The translations under genes and the position numbers were made by a program. A DNA stretch of 40,374 nucleotides from positions 1-40,374 of the forward strand of contig JANYBN010000049.1 of the NCBI GenBank assembly GCA_025360785.1, in the 5' to 3' direction. The notes beneath the pieces were generated by a model. It did not search any database. It had not been told where the DNA came from and saw nothing but the letters and a program-made list of their open reading frames with translations. Shown here piece by piece: positions 8,094-16,475 of the stretch. Positions within the stretch are counted from its first letter, which is position 1. Each line of letters opens with the position of its first letter. The DNA comes from Geobacter sp. Lineage in GTDB: Bacteria; Desulfobacterota; Desulfuromonadia; Geobacterales; Pseudopelobacteraceae.

Positions 8094-8432
8094 ATGCCCG
8101 ATCTGTCTAATAAAGAGTGTATCCCGTGCAAAGGTGGTGTTCCGCCGCTCAAGGGATCTGAACTGACCGCGCTTTTGGACGAACTCGGAGGCGGGTGGCG
8201 GGTTGTGGATGAACATCACCTGGAAAAGGAATACCGCTTCAAGGATTTCCGGATGGCTCTTGCCTTTACCAACAGGGTCGGAGAACTGGCTGAGGCCCAG
8301 GGGCATCATCCGGATATTTATCTCTCCTGGGGCAAGGTCAAGCTCTCAATCCGGACTCACAAGATCGGCGGACTGACGGAAAGCGATTTTATATTCGCAG
8401 CCAAGGCAGACAATTTTGAAGCTCCGATGTAG
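8094..8432 (+). CDS. phhB: Pterin-4a-carbinolamine dehydratase
   Basis: This 112-residue enzyme dehydrates 4a-hydroxytetrahydrobiopterin, recycling the pterin cofactor of aromatic amino acid hydroxylases. The family signature is intact: EAQGHHPDIYLSWGKVKLS followed by RTHKIGGLTESD, with the catalytic His pair (HHP), a third His and the Asp. ATG at 8094 follows an AGAGGAG site. Its N-terminus has a CIPCKGG motif, common in bacterial members. No phenylalanine hydroxylase gene is adjacent, so the partner must lie elsewhere or the protein has another role. It is convergent with the methyltransferase gene. Confidence 0.9.
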   Translation: MPDLSNKECIPCKGGVPPLKGSELTALLDELGGGWRVVDEHHLEKEYRFKDFRMALAFTNRVGELAEAQGHHPDIYLSWGKVKLSIRTHKIGGLTESDFIFAAKADNFEAPM

Positions 8433-8459
8433 TCTTTGCCTGCGGCGCTGCATCCAAAC

Positions 8460-8999
8460 TCATAGCTTCTGATAAATGGCACTCACCGCATGACTGCGGT
8501 AATAGTGGCTGATGCGCCTCAATCCGTGAGGGTTCAGAAGAGCATCCAGTTCATTATGGGTAAGAGTTTTGGAGCATTCGGCGCACGAGAAAAACTCTTC
8601 ACATGATGCGCCACATTTGGCTCCCGGTTGGCGGCAGCGAACTTCCATCAGCAGGTAGCCGCCAGGCTTCAGGTTGGCAACGGCATTTTTCGCGTAAGCG
8701 TGCCGCAGGCTGCTCTCCATGATAATATTGAAAACATAGGTAGAAAGCACCAGATCCACGTTGAGATGTGAGTCCGTAAGCTCATCCGTCGCCATGAGCC
8801 GTTCAACATGATCGACCGCAGAACAGCCTTGCAGTCTGGCGATCTGTTCCGGGAGATCCGCGGCAAAAACCCTGAAACCCTGCTCCGCCATATAAAGAGC
8901 ATTACGCATGGTTCCGGTACCATAATCAAGCACTGTTGTTGCCTGACTCTTCCTGAAGAAGGTGCTGTACCTTCTGACACTTTCTGCGACTATTGCCAT
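8460..8999 (-). CDS. Class I SAM-dependent methyltransferase with a cysteine-rich segment
   Basis: This 179-residue protein has a Rossmann SAM site: motif I VLDYGTGTMRNALYMAEQGF, motif II VFAADLPEQ, and the post-motif VDLVLSTYVFNIIM followed by LKPGGYLLMEV. A segment after the last of these holds five cysteines (about residues 122-142; pattern C-x6-C-x3-C-x5-C-x2-C), which could bind zinc or an iron-sulfur cluster. The start at 8999 has GGAGG just upstream; the frame extends to a TTG at 9023. The gene follows the NifH-like ATPase closely, so the two are probably co-transcribed. The methyl acceptor is unknown. Confidence 0.8.
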   Translation of the reverse strand: MAIVAESVRRYSTFFRKSQATTVLDYGTGTMRNALYMAEQGFRVFAADLPEQIARLQGCSAVDHVERLMATDELTDSHLNVDLVLSTYVFNIIMESSLRHAYAKNAVANLKPGGYLLMEVRCRQPGAKCGASCEEFFSCAECSKTLTHNELDALLNPHGLRRISHYYRSHAVSAIYQKL

Positions 9000-9042
9000 A
9001 TTTCCTCCGAATATCTCAACCAATCAGCGCCGTCACCCACTG

Positions 9043-9678
9043 CTATATTGCTGCTCCATCCGTCACCAGCCCGTTTTCAAGAGCGTGGATCCGGTCCGCC
9101 CATTCAAGGCTCCAGGCACGCATTCGCTCCGCCGACATCGACTGGGGCAGATTGCCGGAATGGATGGCCCCGGTTGCATCGACTATCTGATGGGCAAGAC
9201 GGCGATAGTAAAACGACTGGTTTGATTGCCCGTGGGATTCGATAACCGTGCTTCCGCGCAGCTCACACTGCCTGACCACCAGTGAGCGGGGCACTTTACC
9301 GATGACCCTGGCGTTGGCGTGATAGGCGAAATCGGTGACAAACGACTCTTCAAAAGAGCTGGCGATATCGTTAAGAATCAAGCCTCCCATCAGCACCGGC
9401 ACACTCCTCTCGTCATTGTACTGTTCCAGAAAAGCGAAGGCGTCATTGGCGGCTTGCAACGCCTTTAAATCCGCGCTTGTCACCACAAACAGCCTGCAAA
9501 TGGCGATATTGTTCATTACCTCTTGGAGGGCGACGGGGAAACGATCGCCGGAAATCTCATGCAGCACGTAATCCTTCTGTATCTTAAAACCAGCCTCCAC
9601 CAAAGCAGCACTAATATTGGAAACCAGCGTCGTTTTCCCAACTCCTTCCCGGCCGTAAAACGCGATATGTTGTGTCAT
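9043..9678 (-). CDS. NifH-like P-loop ATPase, shortened and lacking cluster cysteines
   Basis: This 211-residue protein aligns by eye with nitrogenase iron protein over three blocks: the N-terminal P-loop IAFYGREGVGKTT followed by AALVEAG; the middle block AANDAFAFLEQY and LMGGLILND; and the C-terminal VIGKVPRSLVVRQCELRGST with YRRLAHQIVD. NifH is about 290 residues. About 65-70 residues are missing here between the first helix and the switch II block, which reads HEISGD instead of YDVLGD. The region with the first cluster cysteine is absent, the second is replaced by Pro, and the signature lysine of the deviant P-loop is Arg. Only C61 and C138 remain, so it cannot hold the usual inter-subunit [4Fe-4S] cluster. 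It is downstream of the cys operon terminator and upstream of a methyltransferase. Function unknown. Confidence 0.82.
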   Translation of the reverse strand: MTQHIAFYGREGVGKTTLVSNISAALVEAGFKIQKDYVLHEISGDRFPVALQEVMNNIAICRLFVVTSADLKALQAANDAFAFLEQYNDERSVPVLMGGLILNDIASSFEESFVTDFAYHANARVIGKVPRSLVVRQCELRGSTVIESHGQSNQSFYYRRLAHQIVDATGAIHSGNLPQSMSAERMRAWSLEWADRIHALENGLVTDGAAI

Positions 9679-9720
9679 GGCTACCCTCTCTCTCTATCAA
9701 AGTGAAGTGCTGTAACGACA

Positions 9721-9763
9721 AAAGGCCGGGAGAGTTCATCAATGCGATGTCTCAACCGGCCTC
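9721..9763 (-). terminator. Intrinsic terminator at the end of the sulfate-assimilation operon
   Basis: On the minus strand GGCCGGTTGAGA pairs with TCTC-CCGGCC across a long loop, followed by TTTT. It lies between the DUF2292 stop at 9801 and the NifH-like start at 9678, so the last two genes are either read through or have their own promoter. Confidence 0.6.
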
Positions 9764-9800
9764 CAGTTTTCTGGTCAGCACAGCATGCATGTTTTGAAAA

Positions 9801-9983
9801 TCAGATTCCGCTGCCGTCGATATGTCCGGCTCTGTTGATCCTGATCTTCTCGTTTTTATCCACCTGGATCACCCTGCCGTCCTGAACGACAAGAGTTACG
9901 GTTCCGAAGCGGATCGACTGCAACGAATCACAAACCAGACGTTCCAGTTCCTTGTTCCACAGTTCATTTCTGTTCTGTGTCAT
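9801..9983 (-). CDS. Small DUF2292 (YezD-like) protein
   Basis: A 60-residue protein resembling the DUF2292/YezD family, with the conserved core [28 protein letters not shown], read as a beta-hairpin sheet after an N-terminal helix. The family is recurrently found beside sulfate-assimilation genes, but its function is unknown. The ATG overlaps the cysN stop (ATGA), so translation is coupled to cysN. It is the last gene before the operon terminator. Confidence 0.75.
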   Translation of the reverse strand: MTQNRNELWNKELERLVCDSLQSIRFGTVTLVVQDGRVIQVDKNEKIRINRAGHIDGSGI

Positions 9984-11659
9984 ATCCCGATCCCATCGTC
10001 ACCGGAAACCTTGCTGCCGGAGCGTGTGCCCCGTTTAAAGATCAGAACACTGACCCCTTCCGCCGTGCGATCAAATTCAAACGACAGAGTCTGTTCATAC
10101 GCCATAAGCGCCACGGCTTGCAGCTGCACCAAATCCCGCAGCCGGAGTAGAATGCGGTTCCCCTTGCCGAGATAGTCCAGGAAGCTGTTTGAGACATCGA
10201 ATTCAATTGCCCCCCCTTCTCCTGTCAGATCCACCACGCTCACCCCTGCACCGCTGACCGAGGCTTCACTCAGGATGATACGCCGGGGGAGGCCGCTGCC
10301 GGCACTCGATAATTCCGGGCGTAATCCCGTCACCGTTCCCGCTTGCGGCTCAAGAGGCGATGCCGTGATAATCATGCCGGCTGCCACGGTGGCGTTGGTG
10401 AATCGGTCAATCAGGATGAAACTGCCGGTATGCCGGTTCTGCCGGTAGGGATCGAAGGAGATCGGGCGGTCCAGCTCAAGACAGACTACCCCGATTTCGT
10501 TCAGCCCCAGTGTCGGCACCTGCTTCTGCTCCAGGGTATTGACGTCAACCGCATACTGCACGGCGGTAACCCGGCCGGGGGTCACTGCGGTAGCGGTCTT
10601 GACCAGATAGATCTGTCCCGGCTGCAACGGCTCGTCATGCATCCAGACCAGGTGCGCCTCAGGATGCCGGGCATGGATCGGCGGAGCGTCGGTTGCGGAG
10701 AGCATGTCTCCCCGGCTGATATCGACCTCATCCGCCAGGGTCAGAGTTACCGACTGGCCGGCGACCGCTTCCTTCAGATCGCCATTCATCGTGACAATCC
10801 GCGTCACCCGGCTGGTGCGGCCGCTTGATGCGACCAGCAGTTCGTCACCCGGACGGATCACGCCGGAGGCGACCGTGCCGCAGAAACCGCGGAAGTCGAG
10901 ATGGGGGCGGTTCACCCACTGCACCGGCATCCGGAACGGCTTGTCCCGGTCTTCTCCCGCTATCTGCACGTTCTCCAGATAGTGCATGAGAGTGGGGCCT
11001 GTGTACCAGGGGGTGTTGGCGCTCGGTTCGATCATGTTGTCGCCGCCAAGAGCCGAGAGCGGAATGGCCGTAATATCACCAAACCCGAGCGATGCGGCGA
11101 ACTGCTCGTAATCGTTCCGGATCGCCTCGAACTGCTGCTGGTCGAAAGCGATCAGATCCATCTTGTTGACCGCCAGCACGATATGCCGGATACCGACGAG
11201 GGAGACCAGATAGCTGTGACGCCTGGTCTGGGTAAGCAGTCCCTTGCGGGCATCCACCAGGATGATGGCGACCTGGGCGGTGGAGGCTCCGGTCACCATG
11301 TTGCGGGTATACTGCTCGTGGCCGGGGGTATCGGCGACGATGAATTTGCGCCGCTCGGTGGAGAAGTAGCGGTACGCCACGTCAATGGTGATCCCCTGCT
11401 CCCGTTCCGCCTGCAGCCCGTCCAGCAGCAGGGCATAGTCGATGGCGCCCCCCTGGGTGCCGACCTTTTTGCTGTCCGCTTCCAGTGACGCCAGCTGGTC
11501 TTCGAACACCATCTTCGAATCCCACAACAGGCGCCCGATCAGAGTGCTCTTGCCGTCATCTACGCTGCCGCAGGTGATGAAGCGGAGCATTGTTTTTTCT
11601 TCGTGGCTTTTGAGATAGGCGAGGATATCTTTTTCTATTAAATCTGATTGGTGTGCCAT
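9980..11659 (-). CDS. cysN: Sulfate adenylyltransferase large subunit (GTPase)
   Basis: This 559-residue GTPase drives formation of adenosine phosphosulfate by CysD. It is an EF-Tu-like protein with G1 GSVDDGKST, the switch region [15 protein letters not shown]3 DTPGHEQY, G4 NKMD and two beta-barrel domains after about 240. There is no C-terminal APS kinase domain; the length matches plain CysN. The frame is open 62 codons further upstream, but those codons run through a palindromic repeat and give no CysN sequence, so the start at 11659 ([11 protein letters not shown]) is used. The normal order cysD-cysN is kept but with a 136-base gap filled by the repeat. Confidence 0.95.
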   Translation of the reverse strand: MAHQSDLIEKDILAYLKSHEEKTMLRFITCGSVDDGKSTLIGRLLWDSKMVFEDQLASLEADSKKVGTQGGAIDYALLLDGLQAEREQGITIDVAYRYFSTERRKFIVADTPGHEQYTRNMVTGASTAQVAIILVDARKGLLTQTRRHSYLVSLVGIRHIVLAVNKMDLIAFDQQQFEAIRNDYEQFAASLGFGDITAIPLSALGGDNMIEPSANTPWYTGPTLMHYLENVQIAGEDRDKPFRMPVQWVNRPHLDFRGFCGTVASGVIRPGDELLVASSGRTSRVTRIVTMNGDLKEAVAGQSVTLTLADEVDISRGDMLSATDAPPIHARHPEAHLVWMHDEPLQPGQIYLVKTATAVTPGRVTAVQYAVDVNTLEQKQVPTLGLNEIGVVCLELDRPISFDPYRQNRHTGSFILIDRFTNATVAAGMIITASPLEPQAGTVTGLRPELSSAGSGLPRRIILSEASVSGAGVSVVDLTGEGGAIEFDVSNSFLDYLGKGNRILLRLRDLVQLQAVALMAYEQTLSFEFDRTAEGVSVLIFKRGTRSGSKVSGDDGIGI

Positions 11660-11676
11660 ATATGTCTCTCGTTTCG

Positions 11677-11794
11677 GGAACGCCAATTTTTCGTTCTGGC
11701 AAGGCTGTCGAGGCGGAGGGCGGAGACGTAGCACCGCTACGTCGCACAACTGAAGCCGAAGACTTACGCAGCCAGAGCGGAAAAGTGGCGTTCC
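11677..11794. repeat. Long palindromic repeat between cysD and cysN
   Basis: A 118-base imperfect palindrome with outer arms GGAACGCCA...GTTCTGGC at 11677-11700 and GCCAGAGCGG...GTGGCGTTCC at 11771-11794, and a perfect inner hairpin GACGTAGC-ACC-GCTACGTC at 11725-11743. It fills the cysD-cysN gap. There is no U-tract after the arms, so it is not a typical terminator. It differs from the two elements at 5022 and 12732. I recall similar sequences dispersed in Geobacter genomes, which needs checking. Confidence 0.75.
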
Positions 11795-11795
11795 A

Positions 11796-12701
11796 TTAGA
11801 AATATCCTTCCTGTTTCTTCTTTTCCATCGAACCCGCCGAGTCATGGTCGATCAGACGTCCCTGCCGTTCCGACGTTTTGGTCAGCAGCATCTCCTGGAT
11901 GATCTCGGGCAATGTAGCAGCTTCCGATTCGACGGCTGCGGTCAGCGGATAGCACCCCAGGGTACGGAAACGGACCGATTTGTACTGCACCGTTTCCCCC
12001 GGCTTCAGCTCCAGCCGGTCGTCGTCCACCATGATCAGCATGCCGTCCCGCTCTACCACCGGCCGTACGGCGGCGTAATAGAGAGGTACGATCGGGATAT
12101 TTTCCAGGTGGATATACTGCCAGACATCCAGTTCGGTCCAGTTGGAGATCGGAAACACACGGATGCTTTCCCCCGGTTTGATCCGGGTATTGTACAGGTT
12201 CCAGAGCTCCGGGCGCTGGATCTTGGGGTCCCAGCGGTGGTTGGCGCTCCTGAAGGAGAAGATCCGCTCCTTGGCGCGAGATTTTTCTTCATCCCGCCTT
12301 GCGCCGCCGAAGGCGGCATCGAACTTGTAGCGGTCGAGCGCCTGCTTCAGTCCTTCGGTTTTCATGATATCGGTATAGAGCGACGAGCCGTGGGTAAAGG
12401 GGGAGATTCCCTGGCGCACCCCTTCCTCATTGACATGCACGATCAGATCAAGGCCGCATTCGGCCGCCATCTTATCGCGAAACTCGATCATCTCGCGGAA
12501 CTTCCAGGTGGTGTCCACGTGGAGCAGCGCAAATGGGGGCGGCGCCGGATAAAAGGCCTTGCGGGCCAGATGCAGCATGACCGCCGAATCTTTGCCGATG
12601 GAATAAAGCATGACCGGATTTTCGAACTCGGCCACCACCTCGCGGAGTATATGGATACTTTCGGCTTCAAGCTGCTGCAAGTGGGTAAGATTCAGGCTCA
12701 T
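11796..12701 (-). CDS. cysD: Sulfate adenylyltransferase small subunit
   Basis: This 301-residue PP-loop enzyme makes adenosine phosphosulfate from ATP and sulfate, with CysN as GTPase partner. The nucleotide-binding PP-motif is [20 protein letters not shown] (about 31-50). Also diagnostic are [38 protein letters not shown] and the tail [24 protein letters not shown]. Full length for the family. It stands between two repeat elements, one upstream in the cysH-cysD gap and one downstream in the cysD-cysN gap. Confidence 0.97.
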   Translation of the reverse strand: MSLNLTHLQQLEAESIHILREVVAEFENPVMLYSIGKDSAVMLHLARKAFYPAPPPFALLHVDTTWKFREMIEFRDKMAAECGLDLIVHVNEEGVRQGISPFTHGSSLYTDIMKTEGLKQALDRYKFDAAFGGARRDEEKSRAKERIFSFRSANHRWDPKIQRPELWNLYNTRIKPGESIRVFPISNWTELDVWQYIHLENIPIVPLYYAAVRPVVERDGMLIMVDDDRLELKPGETVQYKSVRFRTLGCYPLTAAVESEAATLPEIIQEMLLTKTSERQGRLIDHDSAGSMEKKKQEGYF

Positions 12702-12731
12702 ATAGTTACCTCATGACCTTCTGTTAAATGC

Positions 12732-12876
12732 GATAGAACGCGGATTGTACACATTTGCTGAAAACCAAAAGCATGGAACGCGGAAAAATAGGAATAAACA
12801 GGAAGATCGGATTTTAAATGGAATATCTGAATAAGATCCGCCTTTATCCGACTTTTCCGCTTTTTCCGCGTTCTAT
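12732..12876. repeat. Palindromic repeat element, copy B (between cysH and cysD)
   Basis: About 145 bases with the left end GATAGAACGCGG and the right end CCGCGTTCTATT. The inner left arm GGAACGCGGAAAAATAGG pairs with the right arm, and a central ATCGGATTTTAAATGG borders the loop. The right arm, GATCCGCCTTTATCCG onward, is nearly the same as that of the element at 5022-5193, so they share a family. The left arm differs, with a second GGAACGCGG inside it at 12775. It has no coding potential. Confidence 0.8.
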
Positions 12877-12892
12877 TGATTTTTAAGTGACC

Positions 12893-13588
12893 CTATCTCC
12901 GGTGCAACCCGCATTCCTTGTTTTCCGGATTCTCCCACCACCATCTCCCCGCCCGGGCATCTTCGCCCGGTTGCACGGCCCTCGTGCAGGGGGCGCAGCC
13001 GATGGAGCGGTACCCCCGGCTGTAGAGGCGGTTCTTCGGCAGATGGTGTTCTTCAGTGTAGCTGGTCAGCTGTGCCTCGCTCCAGTCGATGAGCGGGTTG
13101 ATTTTGAGGATGCCGCCGTTCAAATCGTCCCGTTCGATCGCCTTCAGGTCGCTGCGGGTAACGCTCTGTTCGCGGCGCATGCCGGTTACCCACCCCTTCA
13201 GACCCTTCAGCGCCCGTGACAGCGGTTCCACCTTCCGGATGCCGCAGCAGGCGTGGCGCTTATCCAACGATTCGCGGAACGAGAACAGCCCTTCTGCCCG
13301 CTCCAGCGCCTCTACCGCATCATGGCGGGGAAAGTACCAGTCGATCTTTAGCCGGTAGCGTTCCACCAGAGCATCGGCCACTTCGTAGGTCTCCTCGTTG
13401 AGCCGTCCGGTATCGAGGGCGAATACCCCCAGATTGAGCCCGGCCTTATGGGCGATATCAATGATGGCTACATCCTCCAGCGAGAAGGAGCAGGCCAGGG
13501 AAACCGGGCCGTTAGCCGCTTCGATGCCGACACGCAGGATTTCTTCGGAGGTAGCGTCCGGTGCAATTTCCGGAAGGGTTGCGTTCAT
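12893..13588 (-). CDS. cysH: Assimilatory APS reductase
   Basis: This 231-residue enzyme reduces adenosine phosphosulfate to sulfite. The PP-loop nucleotide-binding region includes ACSFSLEDVAIIDIA (32-46). Two cysteine pairs, C114/C115 in RHACCGIRKVEPL and C198/C201 in GCAPCTRAV, form the [4Fe-4S] site that marks APS rather than PAPS reductases. C226 in ECGLHRR is the catalytic nucleophile. Start 13588 has an AGAGGA site; a longer frame to 13639 exists. No cysC (APS kinase) lies nearby, consistent with direct APS reduction. It is 55 bases downstream of the sulfite reductase gene. Confidence 0.94.
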   Translation of the reverse strand: MNATLPEIAPDATSEEILRVGIEAANGPVSLACSFSLEDVAIIDIAHKAGLNLGVFALDTGRLNEETYEVADALVERYRLKIDWYFPRHDAVEALERAEGLFSFRESLDKRHACCGIRKVEPLSRALKGLKGWVTGMRREQSVTRSDLKAIERDDLNGGILKINPLIDWSEAQLTSYTEEHHLPKNRLYSRGYRSIGCAPCTRAVQPGEDARAGRWWWENPENKECGLHRR

Positions 13589-13643
13589 GGTGATTCCTCT
13601 AAAATTAAAGTTTAAGTCCGATAACTGCCTGGAGGTCAAATTA

Positions 13644-14924
13644 TCAACCTATCTCCTGCACCTTGCGGCACAGTTGCTTCAGCGTCAATGAATGCTCAAC
13701 AAGTACTCCGAACCCCTGGTTGTCCCCGCGATACAGATCAAACCGTGGGGCTCGCTCTCCATCCTCATCCTTTACCAGAGCTGCGGTGATAATCCCTGCA
13801 TCAGCCAGCTGCGGCTGGGTACAGGAATTGGGGCAGCCGGACAGCGCCCAGCTCATTCCCTTTGCTGCCGGCCCCATCACTTCGATCAAGCTCCGAGCGA
13901 TGTCACGCGTCGGCGACAATCCCACCCGGCACTGGTGACTGCCGGGGCAGACCCGGAAGGAGGCCTGGCTGGTTCCGAAACCGGCCCGCTGCAGGGCAGA
14001 GTCCGCTTCACCCGAATTGAATCCATCCGAAAGGTGAAAGGCGATGTCCTGATCAGCGGTCACCATCAGGAATCCGGCTGACCATTGAGCGGCAATATCG
14101 GCAAGGTCATTCAGTTGCGCGCTGCTGAGTTCTCCGAACTGGACAGGGGCGATGAGACGAACACCGGCCACCGGCGTCAGATTCTCCGGCAAGCCGCTCA
14201 CGGACGGCAATTCTTCCGCAGCAGAAGGTTCCAAGGCCACGAGGCGACGGAATTCTGCTTCGCCGACCTCGCGGATCAGATGCTTGAGCCTTTTGCCTGC
14301 CTGGGTATTGGCGGTATAAACACTTGCAATGGCCTCGATCAGAGGTATGATACGGCCTTCAACTACGCCGTTTTCGAACAGGAAGCCGGGCTGCGGTTCG
14401 CGCCCCAGACCTCCGGCAACATACACATCGTACAGTGAAGCGTTATCATCACCTTCTGCCAACACCAACCCGACATCCTGGATCAGGTGCCGCCGGCTGG
14501 TTACGTCAGCTTCAACACCTATCTTGAACTTCTTCGGCAGCCGCTCAAAGCGGGGATTGGCGGTAAAGTGCCGATGAATCCTCCCGGCCATCGTCTCGGC
14601 CTCAGGAAAACCAACCGCTCCCTGACTGGCGCATGTCACTCCTCGTACAGCTCCGCCGCAGGCACCGCGCGACGTCAGCCCGACCGCCGCCAGTGCTCGC
14701 TTGACTGCCGGGAGGTCGGTTTCTGTCAGCCAATGAATCTCCATGCTTCCGCGTGTGGTCAGGTGTATTGTTCCTTTGCCGAAGTCTATGGATGCGGAGG
14801 CAACAGCCCGGGCCTGATCAGCCGAAATCACCCCTGCCGCCAGCTTGACCCGTTGCATGAAAAAGCCTTCCTGGCGTTGACGGTAGATTCCGTCCAGGCG
14901 ATATTCGGCGACGCGATCTGACAT
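13644..14924 (-). CDS. Siroheme [4Fe-4S] sulfite/nitrite reductase
   Basis: This 426-residue protein has the repeated ferredoxin-type nitrite/sulfite reductase fold. The siroheme-cluster cysteines are present as C-x5-C (CPGSHQC, C326 and C332) and C-x3-C (GCPNSC, C364 and C368). The N-terminal half carries HLTTRGSMEIHW, used for substrate and siroheme arginines. It is shorter than NirA/CysI (about 500-570), the usual length of the compact single-subunit form. Placed between cysK and cysH, it most likely reduces sulfite to sulfide; nitrite cannot be excluded. Its start overlaps the cysK stop (TAATG). Confidence 0.92.
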   Translation of the reverse strand: MSDRVAEYRLDGIYRQRQEGFFMQRVKLAAGVISADQARAVASASIDFGKGTIHLTTRGSMEIHWLTETDLPAVKRALAAVGLTSRGACGGAVRGVTCASQGAVGFPEAETMAGRIHRHFTANPRFERLPKKFKIGVEADVTSRRHLIQDVGLVLAEGDDNASLYDVYVAGGLGREPQPGFLFENGVVEGRIIPLIEAIASVYTANTQAGKRLKHLIREVGEAEFRRLVALEPSAAEELPSVSGLPENLTPVAGVRLIAPVQFGELSSAQLNDLADIAAQWSAGFLMVTADQDIAFHLSDGFNSGEADSALQRAGFGTSQASFRVCPGSHQCRVGLSPTRDIARSLIEVMGPAAKGMSWALSGCPNSCTQPQLADAGIITAALVKDEDGERAPRFDLYRGDNQGFGVLVEHSLTLKQLCRKVQEIG

Positions 14925-15877
14925 TAAATCCCCTCGAAGAGTGCCGTGGACAGATATCTTTCGGCGCCGTCAGGCAGAATGACCACTATTGTCTTACCGG
15001 CAAATTCATCCAGCTGGCCAAGGCGTACTGCAGCAGCCACTGCAGCGCCGCAGGAGATACCGACCAGCAGCCCCTCTTCTTTTGCCAGCCGTTTGGCGAA
15101 TTCTATCGCTTCGCCGCTTTCAACCAGCTCGACCCGGTCTACGACTGAGAGGTCCAGCGTGTCGGGAATAAAGCCGGCGCCGATCCCTTGAATCTTGTGC
15201 GGAGCAGGCTGAATAGGCTGACCGGCCAGATGCTGGGTGATCACCGGACTCTCTTTCGGCTCCACCGCTACGGAAATAATTTTTTTGCCCTTGGTATTCT
15301 TTATGTAACGCGAAATCCCGGTGATGGTGCCGCCGGTGCCGACCCCTGCAACCACGACATCAACGGCTCCGTCGGTATCATTCCATATTTCAGGTCCGGT
15401 CGTTTTTTCATGTATTTCCGGATTCGCCGGATTTTTGAACTGCTGCGGCAGGAAGTACTTTTCCGGTTCGGCGGCAGCTATTTCTTCGGCGCGGTTGATA
15501 GCGCCCTTCATTCCCTCAGCACCGGGAGTCAGGATCAGATTGGCGCCCAATGCGGCCAAAACACGGCGGCGCTCGATGCTCATCGTCTCAGGCATGGTCA
15601 GTGTCAGCTTGTAGCCGCGGGCTGCAGCAACATAAGCCAGTGCGATGCCGGTGTTGCCAGAAGTCGGCTCTATAATCTCGACACCCGGCTTCAATACGCC
15701 ACGTTTTTCGGCATCCCAGATCATGTTTGCGCCGATGCGGCACTTGACCGAATAAGCCGGGTTGCGCCCCTCGACTTTTGCCAGGATAGTGGCTTTTGAA
15801 TTGCCGACAATGTGGTTTAATTTAACCAGGGGGGTGTTGCCGATCGACTGCGAGTTGTCTGCGTAGATTTTGCTCAT
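14924..15877 (-). CDS. cysK: Cysteine synthase A (O-acetylserine sulfhydrylase)
   Basis: This 317-residue PLP enzyme makes cysteine from O-acetylserine and sulfide. The PLP lysine is K45 in [15 protein letters not shown], the substrate loop is [11 protein letters not shown], and the phosphate-binding loop is [10 protein letters not shown]. The first residues ([11 protein letters not shown]) and the [13 protein letters not shown] segment are typical of CysK rather than CysM. The start at 15877 follows AAAGGAGA; an upstream frame reaching 15934 is rejected. First structural gene after the Rrf2 regulator, 62 bases away. A CTATAGAC motif in that gap (15907-15914) matches the half-site at the regulator's own promoter. 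Confidence 0.96.
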   Translation of the reverse strand: MSKIYADNSQSIGNTPLVKLNHIVGNSKATILAKVEGRNPAYSVKCRIGANMIWDAEKRGVLKPGVEIIEPTSGNTGIALAYVAAARGYKLTLTMPETMSIERRRVLAALGANLILTPGAEGMKGAINRAEEIAAAEPEKYFLPQQFKNPANPEIHEKTTGPEIWNDTDGAVDVVVAGVGTGGTITGISRYIKNTKGKKIISVAVEPKESPVITQHLAGQPIQPAPHKIQGIGAGFIPDTLDLSVVDRVELVESGEAIEFAKRLAKEEGLLVGISCGAAVAAAVRLGQLDEFAGKTIVVILPDGAERYLSTALFEGI

Positions 15878-15939
15878 GCTCTTTCTCCTTTCGATTGTTC
15901 TGATCTCTATAGACCAGGTAGGAATATGTGGCAAAAAAA

Positions 15940-16401
15940 TTAAATGCTGTAATCCATGATTTTTGATTTATGCTGCCGCGCCACTTCACTTCTCTCGACC
16001 ATATCAGCCAACGTGGTGGATTCGAGCACAGAATCAATCGCAACCTTTACGTCGCTCATCACAAGACGGATGCCGCAACAGGCAGGATCACCACACTCGC
16101 CGCACACTCCCTTGACATTATCGTTGAGACACTCAACCAAGGCGAAGCCGCCCTCCAGAATGCTGACTACCCTGCCAATTGTAATAGCGGTAGCCGGCAA
16201 GGCCAACATATACCCCCCGCCTTTACCGATCTTGCTTTTGAGTATACCGCCTTTTCTGAGAGCAACAAGGATCGCTTCAAGAAACTTCCTGGGGATATTT
16301 TCTTCTTTCGCAAGTTCGGAAATAAGAATCGGATCGCCAGTCGAATGCTCAGCAAGATAACGCAGCGCCTTAAGCGCGTATTTAGTCTTTTTAGATATCA
16401 T
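15940..16401 (-). CDS. Rrf2-family transcriptional regulator of the cysteine operon
   Basis: This 153-residue winged-helix regulator heads the cys operon. The N-terminal DNA-binding part is [19 protein letters not shown]...[19 protein letters not shown], then the wing [11 protein letters not shown] cysteine cluster, C91, C100, C103, C108 and C109 (CLNDN...[10 protein letters not shown]), resembles but is not identical to the three-cysteine [2Fe-2S] site of IscR. CymR-type Rrf2 proteins act in cysteine regulation; which type this is cannot be decided here. The candidate promoter and operator sit immediately upstream. The ATG at 16401 has almost no room for a leader and no clear Shine-Dalgarno site. 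Confidence 0.9.
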   Translation of the reverse strand: MISKKTKYALKALRYLAEHSTGDPILISELAKEENIPRKFLEAILVALRKGGILKSKIGKGGGYMLALPATAITIGRVVSILEGGFALVECLNDNVKGVCGECGDPACCGIRLVMSDVKVAIDSVLESTTLADMVERSEVARQHKSKIMDYSI

Positions 16402-16445
16402 AGTCTAGTAAGTCTATAGTTATTACAAACGGTGGTGGTTGTCAA
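16400..16445 (-). promoter_or_regulatory. Promoter and candidate Rrf2 operator of the cys operon
   Basis: Minus strand, reading toward the gene: TTGACA (16445-16440), a 17-base spacer, TAACTA (16422-16417), then ATAGACTTACTAGACTAT (16417-16400), which overlaps the ATG. Half-sites ATAGACT and AGACTAT are imperfect dyads; read on the plus strand they are also direct repeats of AGTCTA. A bound repressor would cover the transcription start. The octamer CTATAGAC at 16419-16412 recurs on the other strand at 15907-15914, before cysK. Position suggests autoregulation. Confidence 0.6.
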
Positions 16446-16475
16446 GAATTATATTTTCTGTGCCGGCAGGCGCAA

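Noticed and set aside
11660-11845. Longer start of cysN
   Set aside because: The extra 62 codons run through a palindromic repeat and into cysD, and do not resemble CysN.
11844-12716. 290-codon open frame on the plus strand
   Set aside because: It lies entirely antisense to cysD, whose motifs are complete, and the product looks like no protein family.
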